Source: Aspidiotus rigidus (Eukaryota > Arthropoda > Insecta > Hemiptera > Diaspididae). From it: DNA of 64,000 bases. The stretch covers positions 19,131,001 to 19,195,000 of the forward strand of contig JAVHKY010000003.1 in NCBI GenBank assembly GCA_035079385.1, in the 5' to 3' direction. Of this stretch, positions 21,876-32,593 are shown in pieces. How positions within the stretch are numbered: the stretch's first letter is position 1; every line of letters begins with the position of its first letter. The translations under genes were made by a program, and so were the position numbers. The notes under the pieces are model-generated. The model had not been told where the DNA came from. It saw nothing but the letters and a program-made list of their open reading frames with translations, and did not search any database.

Positions 21876-22600
21876 CAACAAAAACTGACACTGCACGCGA
21901 GTGACTCCCAAATCAAGTTCCCTGTTCGCCTCATTTAACAAAGTTCAAAAAGGGAACCCCGAGCAGCTCACTAGGTGGGCTGCAAGTTTTTTCTCTCATC
22001 TCCTATATACGGCCATAGTTTCGATACCCCTATAGTATTCGGCAAAAGTACCATTTCTGTCGAACAAAACACGCGCGTTGTTCGCGACCCTGTTGGATAT
22101 CCGGCTCGAATTGACGCAAAAGTATTCAAAAAGCATGAAGCCAAGTCCTCTTTTCTTTAGGAGATGAATTTTGAAATTATAAAGATTCAAGCTAATCGAT
22201 TTTCCAAGTTCCCTGCTGACGTCATGCATTGTTCTTTACGCATCTACAATACAGAGCGAAATAAAGTGTGAATACTTTTGTATTCAATCTTCTTGGTCTC
22301 ATGACTACCGGTATTGATATGAAGAACTAGTGATCAGCGGCGTATTTAAAAATTTCTTCTGGGGGTCCAAAAATTTTGGAGAACAAAATTTCCATGAGGC
22401 AAAAAAAAAAGAAAGAAAGAAAGAAAGCTCATGGGTTAGATGCCACTGCCAGTGACCGAGTCACGGTCTAGATGTGGACATACCTTCGAGGAATATATTA
22501 CCTCCAGAAGGAGCCATTTGGGTGAGTTTTCGTTTTAAAATTCTTCCAATTAATAACCTTTTTCTAGGTCGAATTTTTTATAGTCTGTTGTAACAGCCTA
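21876..22600. other. gene-free stretch with GAAA microsatellite
   Basis: Contains a GTTCCCTG word at about 21,919, a TGACGTCA palindrome near 22,218 and an A-rich GAAA tract at 22,402-22,427. No coding signal. Confidence 0.5.
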
Positions 22601-23390
22601 ATGAACCGTGACGGCCGTTAATTTGATGTTGACTTTCGGTCGTCGGCGATGGATATCGATCGACAATCGACGTCAAAACGACCGAGAATTTACTTCCTTC
22701 GAAGTCTTGATTGAAATCACGTCGATATATTTGTTAAAATTGACCTATTGATCTATAGGTTCGTCCAAAGTAGTCGGTTCCATTTCGACTCATTTGTCGC
22801 TTCGATTTTAGATTGATTTCGAGTCGACTTCGACAAATTTTTATTGACCCAAAGTCGACTGCTCTGTCGCGTCGATTTCAGTTCGACGTACAATTCTCTG
22901 GTTGTATATCCAATCTCAAATCGACGTCGATCTCAAGTCAATTTTCAAATTGACTTCTCTGAATTTTTTTATCGTCTTGAAATGAACTACTCTGTACACC
23001 GGCCGATTCGGGATCGATCTCAAATTGACGTCGATCTGGAGTCGATTTTGAGTAGATTTTTTAAAACTTTTCATCGACATGAAATCTATTGCTCTGTTTT
23101 ATCGATTTCAAGTTGATTCGTTGTTTTCTGGTAATGTACACTGGCCGACTTAAAATCGATCTCAAATTGACGACGATCTGAGGTTATTTTCAAGTCGACT
23201 TCTCCAAGTTTTCTATCACCTGAAATCTATTGGTAGCTGTTTTGTCGATCCTCTGGTTATTTGCGCTATCGCCGACTTCAAATTGATCGGAAATCGACAT
23301 TAATCTGGAGTCACAAATTTTCTTATTGACCTAAAATTGACTGCTTTGTTGGGTTCGATTTCAAGTTTATTCGTTGTTGACAAACTTAAT
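22600..23390. repeat. GTCGA-rich degenerate tandem repeat, region 2
   Basis: Roughly six diverged units of about 100-140 bp. Each carries a CTGAAAT or CTAAAAT word, then CTATTGCTCTGT or similar, TCGATTTCAAGTTGA, and ATCTCAAATTGACGTCGATCT followed by GTCGACTTC. Recognisable unit anchors lie near 22,858, 22,988, 23,088, 23,226 and 23,339. The same text occurs at 28.55-28.95 kb. It lies immediately upstream of the RTE-like LINE. Confidence 0.7.
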
Positions 23391-23394
23391 AAAA

Positions 23395-24360
23395 ACTTGT
23401 AAAGAAGCAGCGAAATGACAGTAAGAGTCGTAAGGGAGGAGTCCAAATCCTTCAAAGCAGAACACGATGTAAGGCAGGGAGATATCTTGTCGCCGCAGCT
23501 GAGAACATTATGAGGGAAAGACTGGTAGATTGAAACGGCGGAAATTTCCATAGGCAGTCGGAAAATATCGAATTTAAAATACGCCCATGACACAACTCTG
23601 CTGGCAACACCGGGTAGTAAAATGATAAGACTGCTTGAGCGTGTCAAAGTAATCAGCAAGAGAGACGGACTGTTCATTAATCTTTCGGAGATAATGATAA
23701 TAGATCGGAAGGATATCCTCACAAAGACCAGCTTGCTGACCGGATATGGGAAAGTGGAGTCTTTTGTATACCTAGGGTTGCTGATTGATGTTAACGGTGG
23801 CGTTTCGACGGAAATTCAGGAAAGAATTGCTACCGGAAAGTCCGCAATATGAGAGTGGAAACTTTCACCTGCAGCTAGAAATGGTCCAGACACCTGAGGA
23901 AGAAACTTATAAAAACACTTGAATACTGCCGACACTTACGTAAGTTGCGGAAACATGGACTCTCAAGGAGGCAAACAGAAAACGGATCGACACTTTCGAA
24001 ATGTGACTCTGGCGGCGAATGCTGCTGGTGTCGTACACGGAACATAGAACCAACTTGTTAATACGGGGGAGTTGGAAGAACCGGACAAATTACACAAAGT
24101 AAGTGAAAGACAGATCCATCAGTTCTTCAGACACATCGCCAGATGAAGCGGAGACGATACTGCTCGGAAAGACACCGGGAAACCAAGGGTGAGGCCGGTC
24201 ACCTACGGATATATATGCTGGACGGATGGTACTCGTATTTGGATCAAATTTGGAACCGTGGCAAGAGCGATCGCCCTAGCACAGAATCGGAAACGATGGA
24301 GAGCACTCACGGGTCAGAACGGTCAGAATTGACTGCTGACTAAGGAATGAGATCACAGGT
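23395..24360 (+). pseudogene. RTE-like (endonuclease-reverse transcriptase type) LINE remnant, copy 1
   Basis: Starts inside the reverse transcriptase: VRVVREESKSFKAEHDVRQGDILSPQ gives motif B context. Next comes LKYAHDTTLLAT (23,577-23,610), the catalytic box, where the expected YADD has become YAHD, so one catalytic Asp is lost. A single open stretch, 23,622-23,852, covers the thumb-proximal part (MIRLLERVKVIS, SFVYLGLLIDVNGG). Beyond this, stops and frame shifts interrupt the C-terminal domain, but ERQIHQFFRHIAR, TPGNQG and QNRKRWRALTGQN-type sequence continues to about 24,340. The 5' part of the element is absent. The 3' third also occurs at 28,203-28,530. Confidence 0.8.
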
Positions 24361-24575
24361 TCAGCACTCTTTAATACCACATTATGCTCAACAGGTGAAA
24401 TTTTTGATAGGAAACCCGTCTTATGGAGAATAATCTGATAATTTTTGTCGTAGGATTTTTTTTGGGAAAAATATCCCTTCAACCTGCTCTAGGGACTGGG
24501 AAAAATGTCGATCAGCAAGTTATATCAGGAAGTTTGAATTAAATAAATAGGTATAGGCATAATACACGTCACTTT

Positions 24576-26195
24576 TAGACTGGTAAATTTTTTAGAAAAA
24601 TGCCTTGCTAGAAAAATTTTGTGTAACAATTGAGTAAATGATGGTTCTAGAATGTTTTGGACCCGCTGAATACAAAAATTGTTGTTACTTTTTGAATTAA
24701 TCCCCGGAATGACCTGAAGAGGGGGGGAGGGGTAAAAAATTCAGTTTTTCTCAGTTTCTGCGGAAAGTATGCGTCTGAGAGGAAAAATACCTCAGTAAAA
24801 AAATATTCCACACAAAATTTCCTATCGGATAAGTTTCATACATTTTAAGCTAGTGCGTCAGTGTTGCCAGAGAAGAGAGCGCAAATATAATATGAACATG
24901 AAAATACTTACTTTATCATTATTTTAGCCAAACACATGTACGCGGTTTTGAGGTGATATACAGTGTACTGCTCTTGCCTCCGGAGGCGAGAGCCCCTATG
25001 CAATTGCAAAAGAGAGAGAAAAAAAAAAAAGGTCTTCCCAGAAAAATGTGTTGTGACGTCACTCAAGTAATACATACATTCTCTATTAATCGAGAGTTTA
25101 TATTTGCATAGCAATTTCCAAATTTCAGGTCACTCAAGATATACATTCTCTGTCTCTTGAGATTTTATTTTTGCCTGGCAAATTTTATTTCTCGGACGGT
25201 CTTCGTCAAGAGTGACCAAGATGATCAAGATAGTCTTGGAACATCAATATTGATGATAATGTATATCGTTTGATTAATACTGCACGTATTACATATTCTG
25301 TGACACCTATGATTTTATTTTTGCATAGCATTTTTCAAACTTCTGTACAGTCTTTAAGGAAGTTTCTTCTTCTCGATACTTCCTTAATCGTACTACCTAC
25401 CTACCGTATGTACTAATATTAAGTTTTTGATATTCCAGATCAGAGTGGAACAAAAATGCAGATCTCTTGGTTTCCATATCTTGACATAGAAAAAATCAAG
25501 ATCTCTTGAGCTGTACATCTTGGTGGGAAAAGAAGCTCCAGATTTTTTGAAAAAAATTAAAAAATAAATTTTTGTTTGTAATAAAGTATAGTGTTCAGAA
25601 AAATAGATTACGGAGTTTCTTGGCAATTTTTTATGATTGAAACGCATTTTAATGAAAAATAGTTATTTTATGGAAATTATTGCAAGCATTGTATTAAGCT
25701 TGAATTATTATTCTTCATAACTGGGAGCACTGGTTGAGAGTGAAAAAGGTCATAATTGCGATAATTTTGGTATAATTCATAATTTCTATTCCAAATGTGT
25801 GCAGTACAGTGTATATCACCTGAGAACCGTGTATGTGTTCGGCTAAAATAATGATAAAGTAAGTATTTTTATGTTCATATTATATTTGCGCTCTCCTCTC
25901 TGGCAACACTGACGCGCTAGCCTAAAATGTATGAATCTTATCCGATAGGAAATTTTGTGTGGAATATTTTTTTACTGAGGTATTTTTCCCCTCAGACGCA
26001 TGCTTTCCGCAGAAACTGAGAAAAACTGAATTTTTACCCCTTTCCCCCCCTCTTCAGGTCCTTCCGGGGGTGAATTCAAAAATAAACAACGATTTTCGTA
26101 TTCAGCGGGTCCGAAACATTCAAGAACCATCGTTTACTCAATTGTTACACGAAATGCTTCTAGCAAGGTGTTTTTCTAAAAAATTTACCAGTCTA
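24576..26195. mobile_element. 1.62-kb element with ~395-bp terminal inverted repeats
   Basis: Left arm 24,576-24,970 and right arm 25,801-26,195 are about 90% identical inverted copies beginning TAGACTGGTAAATTTTTTAG and ending with a GGTGATATACA(G/C)TGTACTG block. Shared internal landmarks include GACCTGAAGAGGGGGG, TCTGCGGAAAG and AATTTCCTATCGGATAAG. Just inside the left arm is a near-perfect 22-bp palindrome (24,971-24,992, CTCTTGCCTCCGGAGGCGAG core). The ~830-bp interior has three diverged copies of a TTTATTTTTGCATAGCA word and no convincing frame. No clear target duplication. Architecture resembles fold-back or large-TIR non-autonomous elements. A related element occurs at 50,229-52,395. 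Confidence 0.8.
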
Positions 26196-27042
26196 TTTTA
26201 CCGACTTTAGGAGGTATTGCAGTCTTGCGCGCGGTGGAATTTTGGGTGTGGGGCATGTTTTCTCGGCGTTTCAGAGGGTGGAATTCTTTTTTCTTCGCAA
26301 TTGTATAGGGGCTCTTGCCTCTCAAAAGTCGCTTTTCCTTTCGGGCTACAAAAGCTTTTTTACAATCGCGCTTAATAGAATAATTTGCTTATTATTAAAA
26401 TTCAAATGAACAAGACGGCAAAATCACATTTATGTATTTCTTTGATCAATAGAATAGAATCACCGGCCAAAGTTGATATACTTACCCCCACTCAATTTAT
26501 AGAAAGGAATTTTCTCATAATATAGTTATCTCATTGCACTTGCTCATTTTCGCATCAATACTGTAATGTATTTATTTCGCTAAAACTAGGTTCCAATACT
26601 CATGTTAAGTTCCCGCGCATCATTGCGACAGTCAAGTGTAGCTTCTCGGGCATTGACATTTTGTTGCTCGATAATATACCTTACATATCGCAACAAACTG
26701 CGGGAACTAAGTATAAGTATTGCACAATAATGAGAGCTAATATCAAAAAACGGCGAACGGCATTGTATTCAGCGTCAAAATTACCTTCGATAGTTTGTGT
26801 TTATCTACAAAGTTTAAAATTTGTTCATGTAATTTTTCCAATAATTTTTCTTTATTTCGGTAAGAATCAAAGAATTTTTTATTCTGCATGGGCATTTATG
26901 AAAACTGTTTTCGGTTAATACGTAGAATAAGCCGATTATTTGCATTGGATAAGGGCTGGACAAAAACATTCAGCAACTTTCATTGTATCTAATCCAGTTT
27001 CAATCTGGAAGAATTTTCAAATAAACATGAGAAAAGAAGAAG
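26196..27042. other. gene-free stretch
   Basis: Near 26,298 the words GCAATTGTATAGGGGCTCTTGCCTC repeat, in inverted order, the sequence just inside the left arm of the preceding element (24,975-25,003), so element-derived DNA extends past its right arm. No coding signal follows. Confidence 0.5.
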
Positions 27043-27510
27043 AATAAATGCAAGTTGGTCGAACAGGAGGTCTTTCCGGGTTACCTGACCACAGCGGCGA
27101 TTTCTATTTTGCGCTGTTGGTCGTCGCTGGGATCACCTGTGTATGTAGCAAACCGATACTCTAAACTACCTGTCCGCTGCAGACGAACGACTACAGTGTG
27201 TCATTGTACTGTTCCTACACCCGTGTCCTACGAGCGTGTGAAATGATAGGGGTCGAAAAGAATATTGTAACCTTAATACTCGCAGACAAACTCGGCAGCC
27301 TCCAGCATATATACGGAACATTTGTGTTCTACTTTGTGGTGCCGTACCACCGTGTAAGGTCGATTCGACATCAGCCCTTAGAGTGTAGTCCAGTAGTTAC
27401 GAGTGCTGTGATATTCCTAGTGGCCCGTCTAAGACGGATGTTGACGCTTGTCGGTCGCCTCGGGTAGTGCGGTATCACCACAAAAATAATAAATTAATAA
27501 ATAAGAACCG
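27043..27510 (+). mobile_element. GC-richer island with A-rich tail, possible retroposon
   Basis: About 430 bp clearly richer in G+C and CpG than both neighbours, ending in ACAAAAATAATAAATTAATAAATAAG. A body with a 3' tail of AATA-like units suggests reverse transcription and insertion (SINE, LINE fragment or processed transcript). Two overlapping short frames (27,055-27,246 and 27,198-27,467) match nothing I recognise. I see no tRNA-like A and B boxes and no clear target duplication. Confidence 0.3.
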
Positions 27511-28202
27511 TTAAGCTCTTCTAAGGTTTTTGAAGGAATTTCCTTCGAAGAGCTTTTGCGAGTTTTTTGCCTATTGAAAGGATCACTATTCACTAGGCGA
27601 CAAGTTAGATGCTAGATTCGAAAACACGTCTTGAAATACAATTTCCTGATAACATCAATCACATTACTTTTATTTGCTTTGCACCGATAGAAATAAAACT
27701 ATCTCGATGATTTTGGATTTTAAAATTCTTGATGCGTCCACGAAGCTATTGAAATATGACTTTCAAGAATATCTTTATTAAGATTTATTCGTCAATCTTT
27801 TAATTTGGTCTTAAATGTTGATGAAATTTTTTTAATCTTAAATTATAACCATGACTTATTGCAGCCTACGATTTACTCAGCCAATGAACGTCATCCAACG
27901 GACAATTACTTAGGTTAACATGAGGAAATTGAATGTATTTTCTTATTTAACTTTATGCAAACGCTTACCACAAAGAGACAAATTATGATCCCAATTCCGT
28001 TTTTGTTTTTTTTCTTTTTTCATTACAATTAGGGGATTATCCCCATAAACAGGTTTTTGAAAGCTTTATTTATGTCACTTCTTTAAATTTTAGAGGATTT
28101 TTAGAATAATTTTTTGAAGGCACTTCCTTCTCACACCCTTGTCAACACAAAAACAACTACTAACCATAATGTCTTGCTATCATGCTTCTCTTCCCTCTTC
28201 CT
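27511..28202. other. gene-free stretch
   Basis: AT-rich, no open frames of note; a short hairpin-like pair AAGCTCTTCTAAGG / CCTTCGAAGAGCTT occurs near 27,513-27,556. Confidence 0.5.
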
Positions 28203-28530
28203 AGAGTCGTACACGGAACATAGAACTAACCTGTCAATATGAGAAAAGGTGGAAGAACCATAAGAACTACACAAAGTAAGTGAAAGACGAATCCATCAGT
28301 TCTTCGGACACATCACCAGAAAAAGCGGAGAAAATTTAGAGATGAAGATACTGCTCGAAAGACACCGGGATACCGAGGGCGAGACCGGTCACCTATACGC
28401 TAGACGGATGGAATTTGGATCAAGTTTGGATCCGTGGCGAGAGCGGTCGCTTTAGCACAGAATCGGAAACGATGGAGAGCACTCACGGGTCAGGACGGTC
28501 AGAACTGACTGATGACCAAGCATGGTAGAC
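28203..28530 (+). pseudogene. RTE-like LINE 3' fragment, copy 2
   Basis: 5'-truncated copy of the C-terminal end of the LINE at 23.4-24.4 kb, aligning to about 24,030-24,350. It starts with GTCGTACACGGAACATAGAA, also present at 24,032, and contains the CACCGGGATACCGAGGGCGAG and AATCGGAAACGATGGAGAGC blocks that encode the basic RKRWRAL-type terminus, broken by stops. It is followed directly by GTCGA-rich repeat 3. Strong 5' truncation is usual for LINE copies. Confidence 0.8.
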
Positions 28531-28539
28531 GGATGGATG

Positions 28540-28990
28540 GTAATGTACGTTGGCCATGTCTAAATCGTCCTCAAATCGACGTCAATCTAAATTTCAAGTC
28601 GACTTCTCTAAATTTTTTTCTACCTAAAATCTATTGCTCTGTTGCGTCATTTTCAAGTTCATCTGCCAAGTGTTGATTTATTTTGGGACCTCAATTCTAA
28701 AACCCTTTAAATTGTGACATTCTGCACTTAAAATCTGAAATATTTTGACGTCGATCGCTAAAAAAGCATTTTTCCTATGATCGACATTAATCTAATATCA
28801 GGAGTCGACTCAATTTTGATATCTTCAGTGAGTCAGTGTAACAGAATGAGTGGTCGGTTTTGAGTCGCAGCTTCCTGGCACTTCAGGATCGATTTGTGGT
28901 CGCCACTGCGCGGAACTAAGTCGACTTAAAATTGTTTTGTGGTCAAAATACTGAGCCCCTGTTAGAAGACCAATGTAGATCAAGAACTAC
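28540..28990. repeat. GTCGA-rich degenerate repeat, region 3
   Basis: Shares ATCGTCCTCAAATCGACGTC, TTTCAAGTCGACTTCTC and CTATTGCTCTGTTGCGTC-type words with 22.6-23.4 kb, and TTTGAGTCGC / TTGATTTCAAG-type words with 6.9-7.1 kb. Confidence 0.65.
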
Positions 28991-29084
28991 AGCGATGAAA
29001 ATCAGGATAGAATATTATGATAAAGGGGGAAAACCCTATTTAGAGTCGATTTGACCTCCCGTTCAGCAGAGTCTACATGGTTTA

Positions 29085-29460
29085 GGGGGCGTCCATAAAT
29101 TACGTGAGGCGATTTTTGTGATTTTTCGACCCCCTTCCCCCCTTGGTGAGATATTGTGAGATTTGCTTTGACCCCCTCCCTCCCCCTCTTATCTTGCGTG
29201 AGATTTTCTGAAAATACGTTTATCTGTGCTTAATCATCTATTAAAAAAATGTAATTTTCTCAATCACATTTTATACCAATTCAAAAAGGACTAGTTTTTA
29301 TTAAATTTAAGCTAGTTTAGCAATATTTTAGAATGTATTTGTCTGAGAAAAAAATTGCGTGAGATTTGTCGGTATCCCCCTCTCCCTCACGTGAGTTTTG
29401 GTTAGACTTGTCTGGACCCCCTCCCTCCAAAAATGCCTCATGTAATTTATGGACGCCCCC
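29085..29460. mobile_element. 376-bp MITE, copy 2, TTA target duplication
   Basis: Same family as 19,307-19,701: ends GGGGGCGTCCATAAATTACG and its reverse complement, with TTA directly outside at 29,082-29,084 and 29,461-29,463. Slightly shorter than copy 1 through small internal deletions; both copies keep the same interior order (AAAGGACTAGTTTTTATTAA, then GATTTGTCGG). No coding capacity. Confidence 0.8.
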
Positions 29461-29463
29461 TTA

Positions 29464-32298
29464 CCGCGTGAGAACCAGTTATGAGAGGGGGATCTGAAAA
29501 TTCTCACCTCCCACCACCATCGCCTCTTTCGATTTTTTACCTAAGAGAAAATTGGGGAAATTTTTTTCATTTTCCACCTTTCTTCCCCTCTCTTTCTTTC
29601 CATCATTCCTTTTGGTTGCTTTTGAATTAGTAAGACAAACTTACTTATTCCACGTCTTTTCAATTTCAAGGATGAGGAATCTTACTAGACTACGTACGTA
29701 GTTCTCGACTTCTGCAATAAAAACATAAATGACATTTTTATTTCGCTAATTTAATCGCAGCCAGTTCAAAAGAAAACGGTAATTAAGAAGTATTTTAGTA
29801 TGAAAATGATAATTAGATTAACAATAATACTATACATATGTTGAATGATCATCCTCCGTATTTTTGTACACAGATTTTGCAATAGAAAGGTCTAAAATAT
29901 AGTACGAGGGGCCATGAATCAGGATCGAATATTTGCTACGGAAATTTTGCGCGTATTTTGTGCAGGAAATCTAAATATTTCGCGTGCAGATAATATACGA
30001 GTAGATATGCTCAACTGAGTTGTCATTTTAGTGTTCGTACACTGTATAAGAATAGAAACGAAAAAAAAAAAAGAAAAATAAATAAATAAAATGAATAAAT
30101 AAATAGAAAACTGAATGAATATTTAATTACAGGTAGAGACTGTCATTTGTCATATTTTTATTTTCGTTCTACCCGGCATTATATTCCAACTTTTAAGTAG
30201 CAGTTTATGTCACAATGGTCGACTGTTTAAATTAATCTTCACTCTTTTTAGACTGTCGCCGATTTCGTCAAGTTTATATCAACAAATAATTAGAATTTAT
30301 CAAAATTATAAGAGTACACTAATTTTTGAACAATAGATTCGTGTCAAAATGATACCTCTCACGGGCGGGTCGTATTCATAATCTTGTCTACCATGTATTT
30401 CATACCAATAGGTAATTAACGAGTAACTTCGCTGTAATAGTATTTTTTTTTCTTTTTGTTTTGAGCGAAAATTCGCAGTCGTGTGGTGAATGAAAGTTTC
30501 GGTAGAATGTGATTTTCCATTCTTTTTCTTCAAAATTTACCGAGTTTCTTAACCAGCAGTAATCAATTAGGCGATCCATTGAAACTGTCGATCTCTAGTC
30601 TAACGACTATCAGGAGATTTTATAATTTCAAAATACACCTTCTTTTAAATTAACTTCAATAGCACGCTCCGTATATTTCAAGCGTCCTGTTATTTTCATT
30701 AAATTATAGGTAATTCTGACATATCTAGGTATGAAAAAGGGAAATTGGATTTTTTTTTTAAATTTCACGACGAGTAAACTTTTCTAATTCAGTTTTTCAC
30801 CTTACTGCGATAATTCCTCATCTTCTCTCTATTGCTGTGAGTGAGACTTGAGATACTGTTGGAGACGCGATTAGCTGTTTTTATAAAGCACCAGATATAC
30901 TTATCAATGATGCGCACGAGTACATTTTAATATTCTTCCTTGCACGCGCTTTTCCGAAAGGTTAAACGAATGTGAATGGTGCAAATGACAGCCACCTAAT
31001 AAATGACAGCATAGTGCAGTAAAAATTTCATTGTATGCAGACCGCGCGAGTCGTGAGTGTAGATTGAAACAAAGAATGGATTTGGTAAAAGAGAAAAATT
31101 ATTTTGGCCGACCTCGAAATTTGAAATGCTCCTTTTTTCCTTGCGCGGAATTCCCTTCGACGAAGTGCACGCGTCTACAGTTTATTAGAAATTGTTAAAA
31201 CCGAGAGAATATTGGATGTCTTAAGTCATGCTAAGTATACAAAATTACGTCTAAGGTAGCCTATCGACCTTACTTCTTGATATAATTCTTTTCAAAGAAA
31301 GGTCAGCTCTAGGAATACATTACCTATACAGAAAATGAAGCTTTTCTGCAAGAAAGTGTCTTTTATGATGATGCTGAAAAATTTGCTTTGACTCGCATCG
31401 AGGTTTTTATTCAGAGAGATTGTTGAATCATTATAATCTGAATAAGAGATGTCACGATTAAAATAGAAGGTATATAATGCTATATTTTCAGATGTGAACG
31501 AAAAGAGTAGTCATAATGAAAAGTTTTAACAATGAAATCTAATGCGAAATACAGTCATTCAGATACCAGTCGGTATTTGAATTAATACAATGTACCTAGA
31601 TATAAAAGTGTACATATCGTTTTAAATCCTTGTCGTGAAAATTTTTGATCCGGACCAAGTAATTTTTAATTATGGTTATTACTACGACATTTCAGATGGA
31701 AAATATAGTGGTGGAACAACTTTGGTGATGATAATCCGATACGATGGTTTCCGAAAATAGTTCCATTCTTTCATTCTAATATTTTCATTCGTCATTTTAT
31801 GCGTAGTAATTAATGATTGAATTCGCGACTTGAGATTCCTCTTGCTCTTATAATTTAGCTCACATCTGCAAAATGATTATTTTTTTTTAACGTTTTTATT
31901 TTATCTAAGCGTTTTAAATCAATTGATGACTGCTCGACCACTTCGTAGAATTTTCCAAAAATTGATGCTGCATTCAACCAAGTATCCCATTTTAGCATTC
32001 CTTTTTCATTTTTTCATTGTCACCACTTCCTTTTTTTGGCATTTTCAGCACTTTTTGGTATTATCTGGTATTTACGTTCGTTTTTGGCATTTTTTGGCAG
32101 ATTGAAAAATTTTCCCCAGGCTCCCCACCACCTGAAACGTGCTTGTATTTGGTTTCAATGCCTCCCTCCCTTCAGGGAATGATTTGATGGAGGTCAACAA
32201 ATCCGGTATCTAGATATCACATTCTAACTTTTGTGACGTCATCACCCTTGACCTGGGAATGCTTATGTCGTAGCCACTCGGCGTAATCAGACAATACA
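29464..32298. other. gene-free stretch
   Basis: AT-rich without coding signal. Holds an A/T-rich AAATA microsatellite (about 30,058-30,105), a short run of TTTTTGGCATT/TTTTTGGTATT words (32,033-32,100), and TGACGTCA next to TTGACCT near 32,236-32,252. Confidence 0.5.
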
Positions 32299-32328
32299 CG
32301 AAATGGCCACTTTTTTTTGGCCATTTCG
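32299..32328. repeat. perfect 11-bp hairpin with T-rich loop
   Basis: CGAAATGGCCA at 32,299-32,309 and its reverse complement at 32,318-32,328, separated by CTTTTTTT. Compact perfect inverted repeat; function unknown. Confidence 0.7.
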
Positions 32329-32593
32329 CGAAACGCAGGTAGATAATGTAATTGTACGCAAGTTCACATAAAATGACTGGCATTACTTGAACAGGCAGTC
32401 AGTTTGCGGAATGCAGAGAAGTAGTTGGGCATTTACTGAAATGATTGAACATCATTCTACATAAATATTTTATAATGTATTATTACTAAATTACTGTATG
32501 ATAATTGTCATGAAAATAGGTTGGTACATACAATTATTATTAAACATTAAGTAGTGTTCAATTTTAACAAAACAACTGTGCTTGAGGAGCTAT

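Noticed and set aside
22400..22428. GAAA microsatellite as a LINE or SINE tail
   Set aside because: No element body precedes it and no target duplication is visible.
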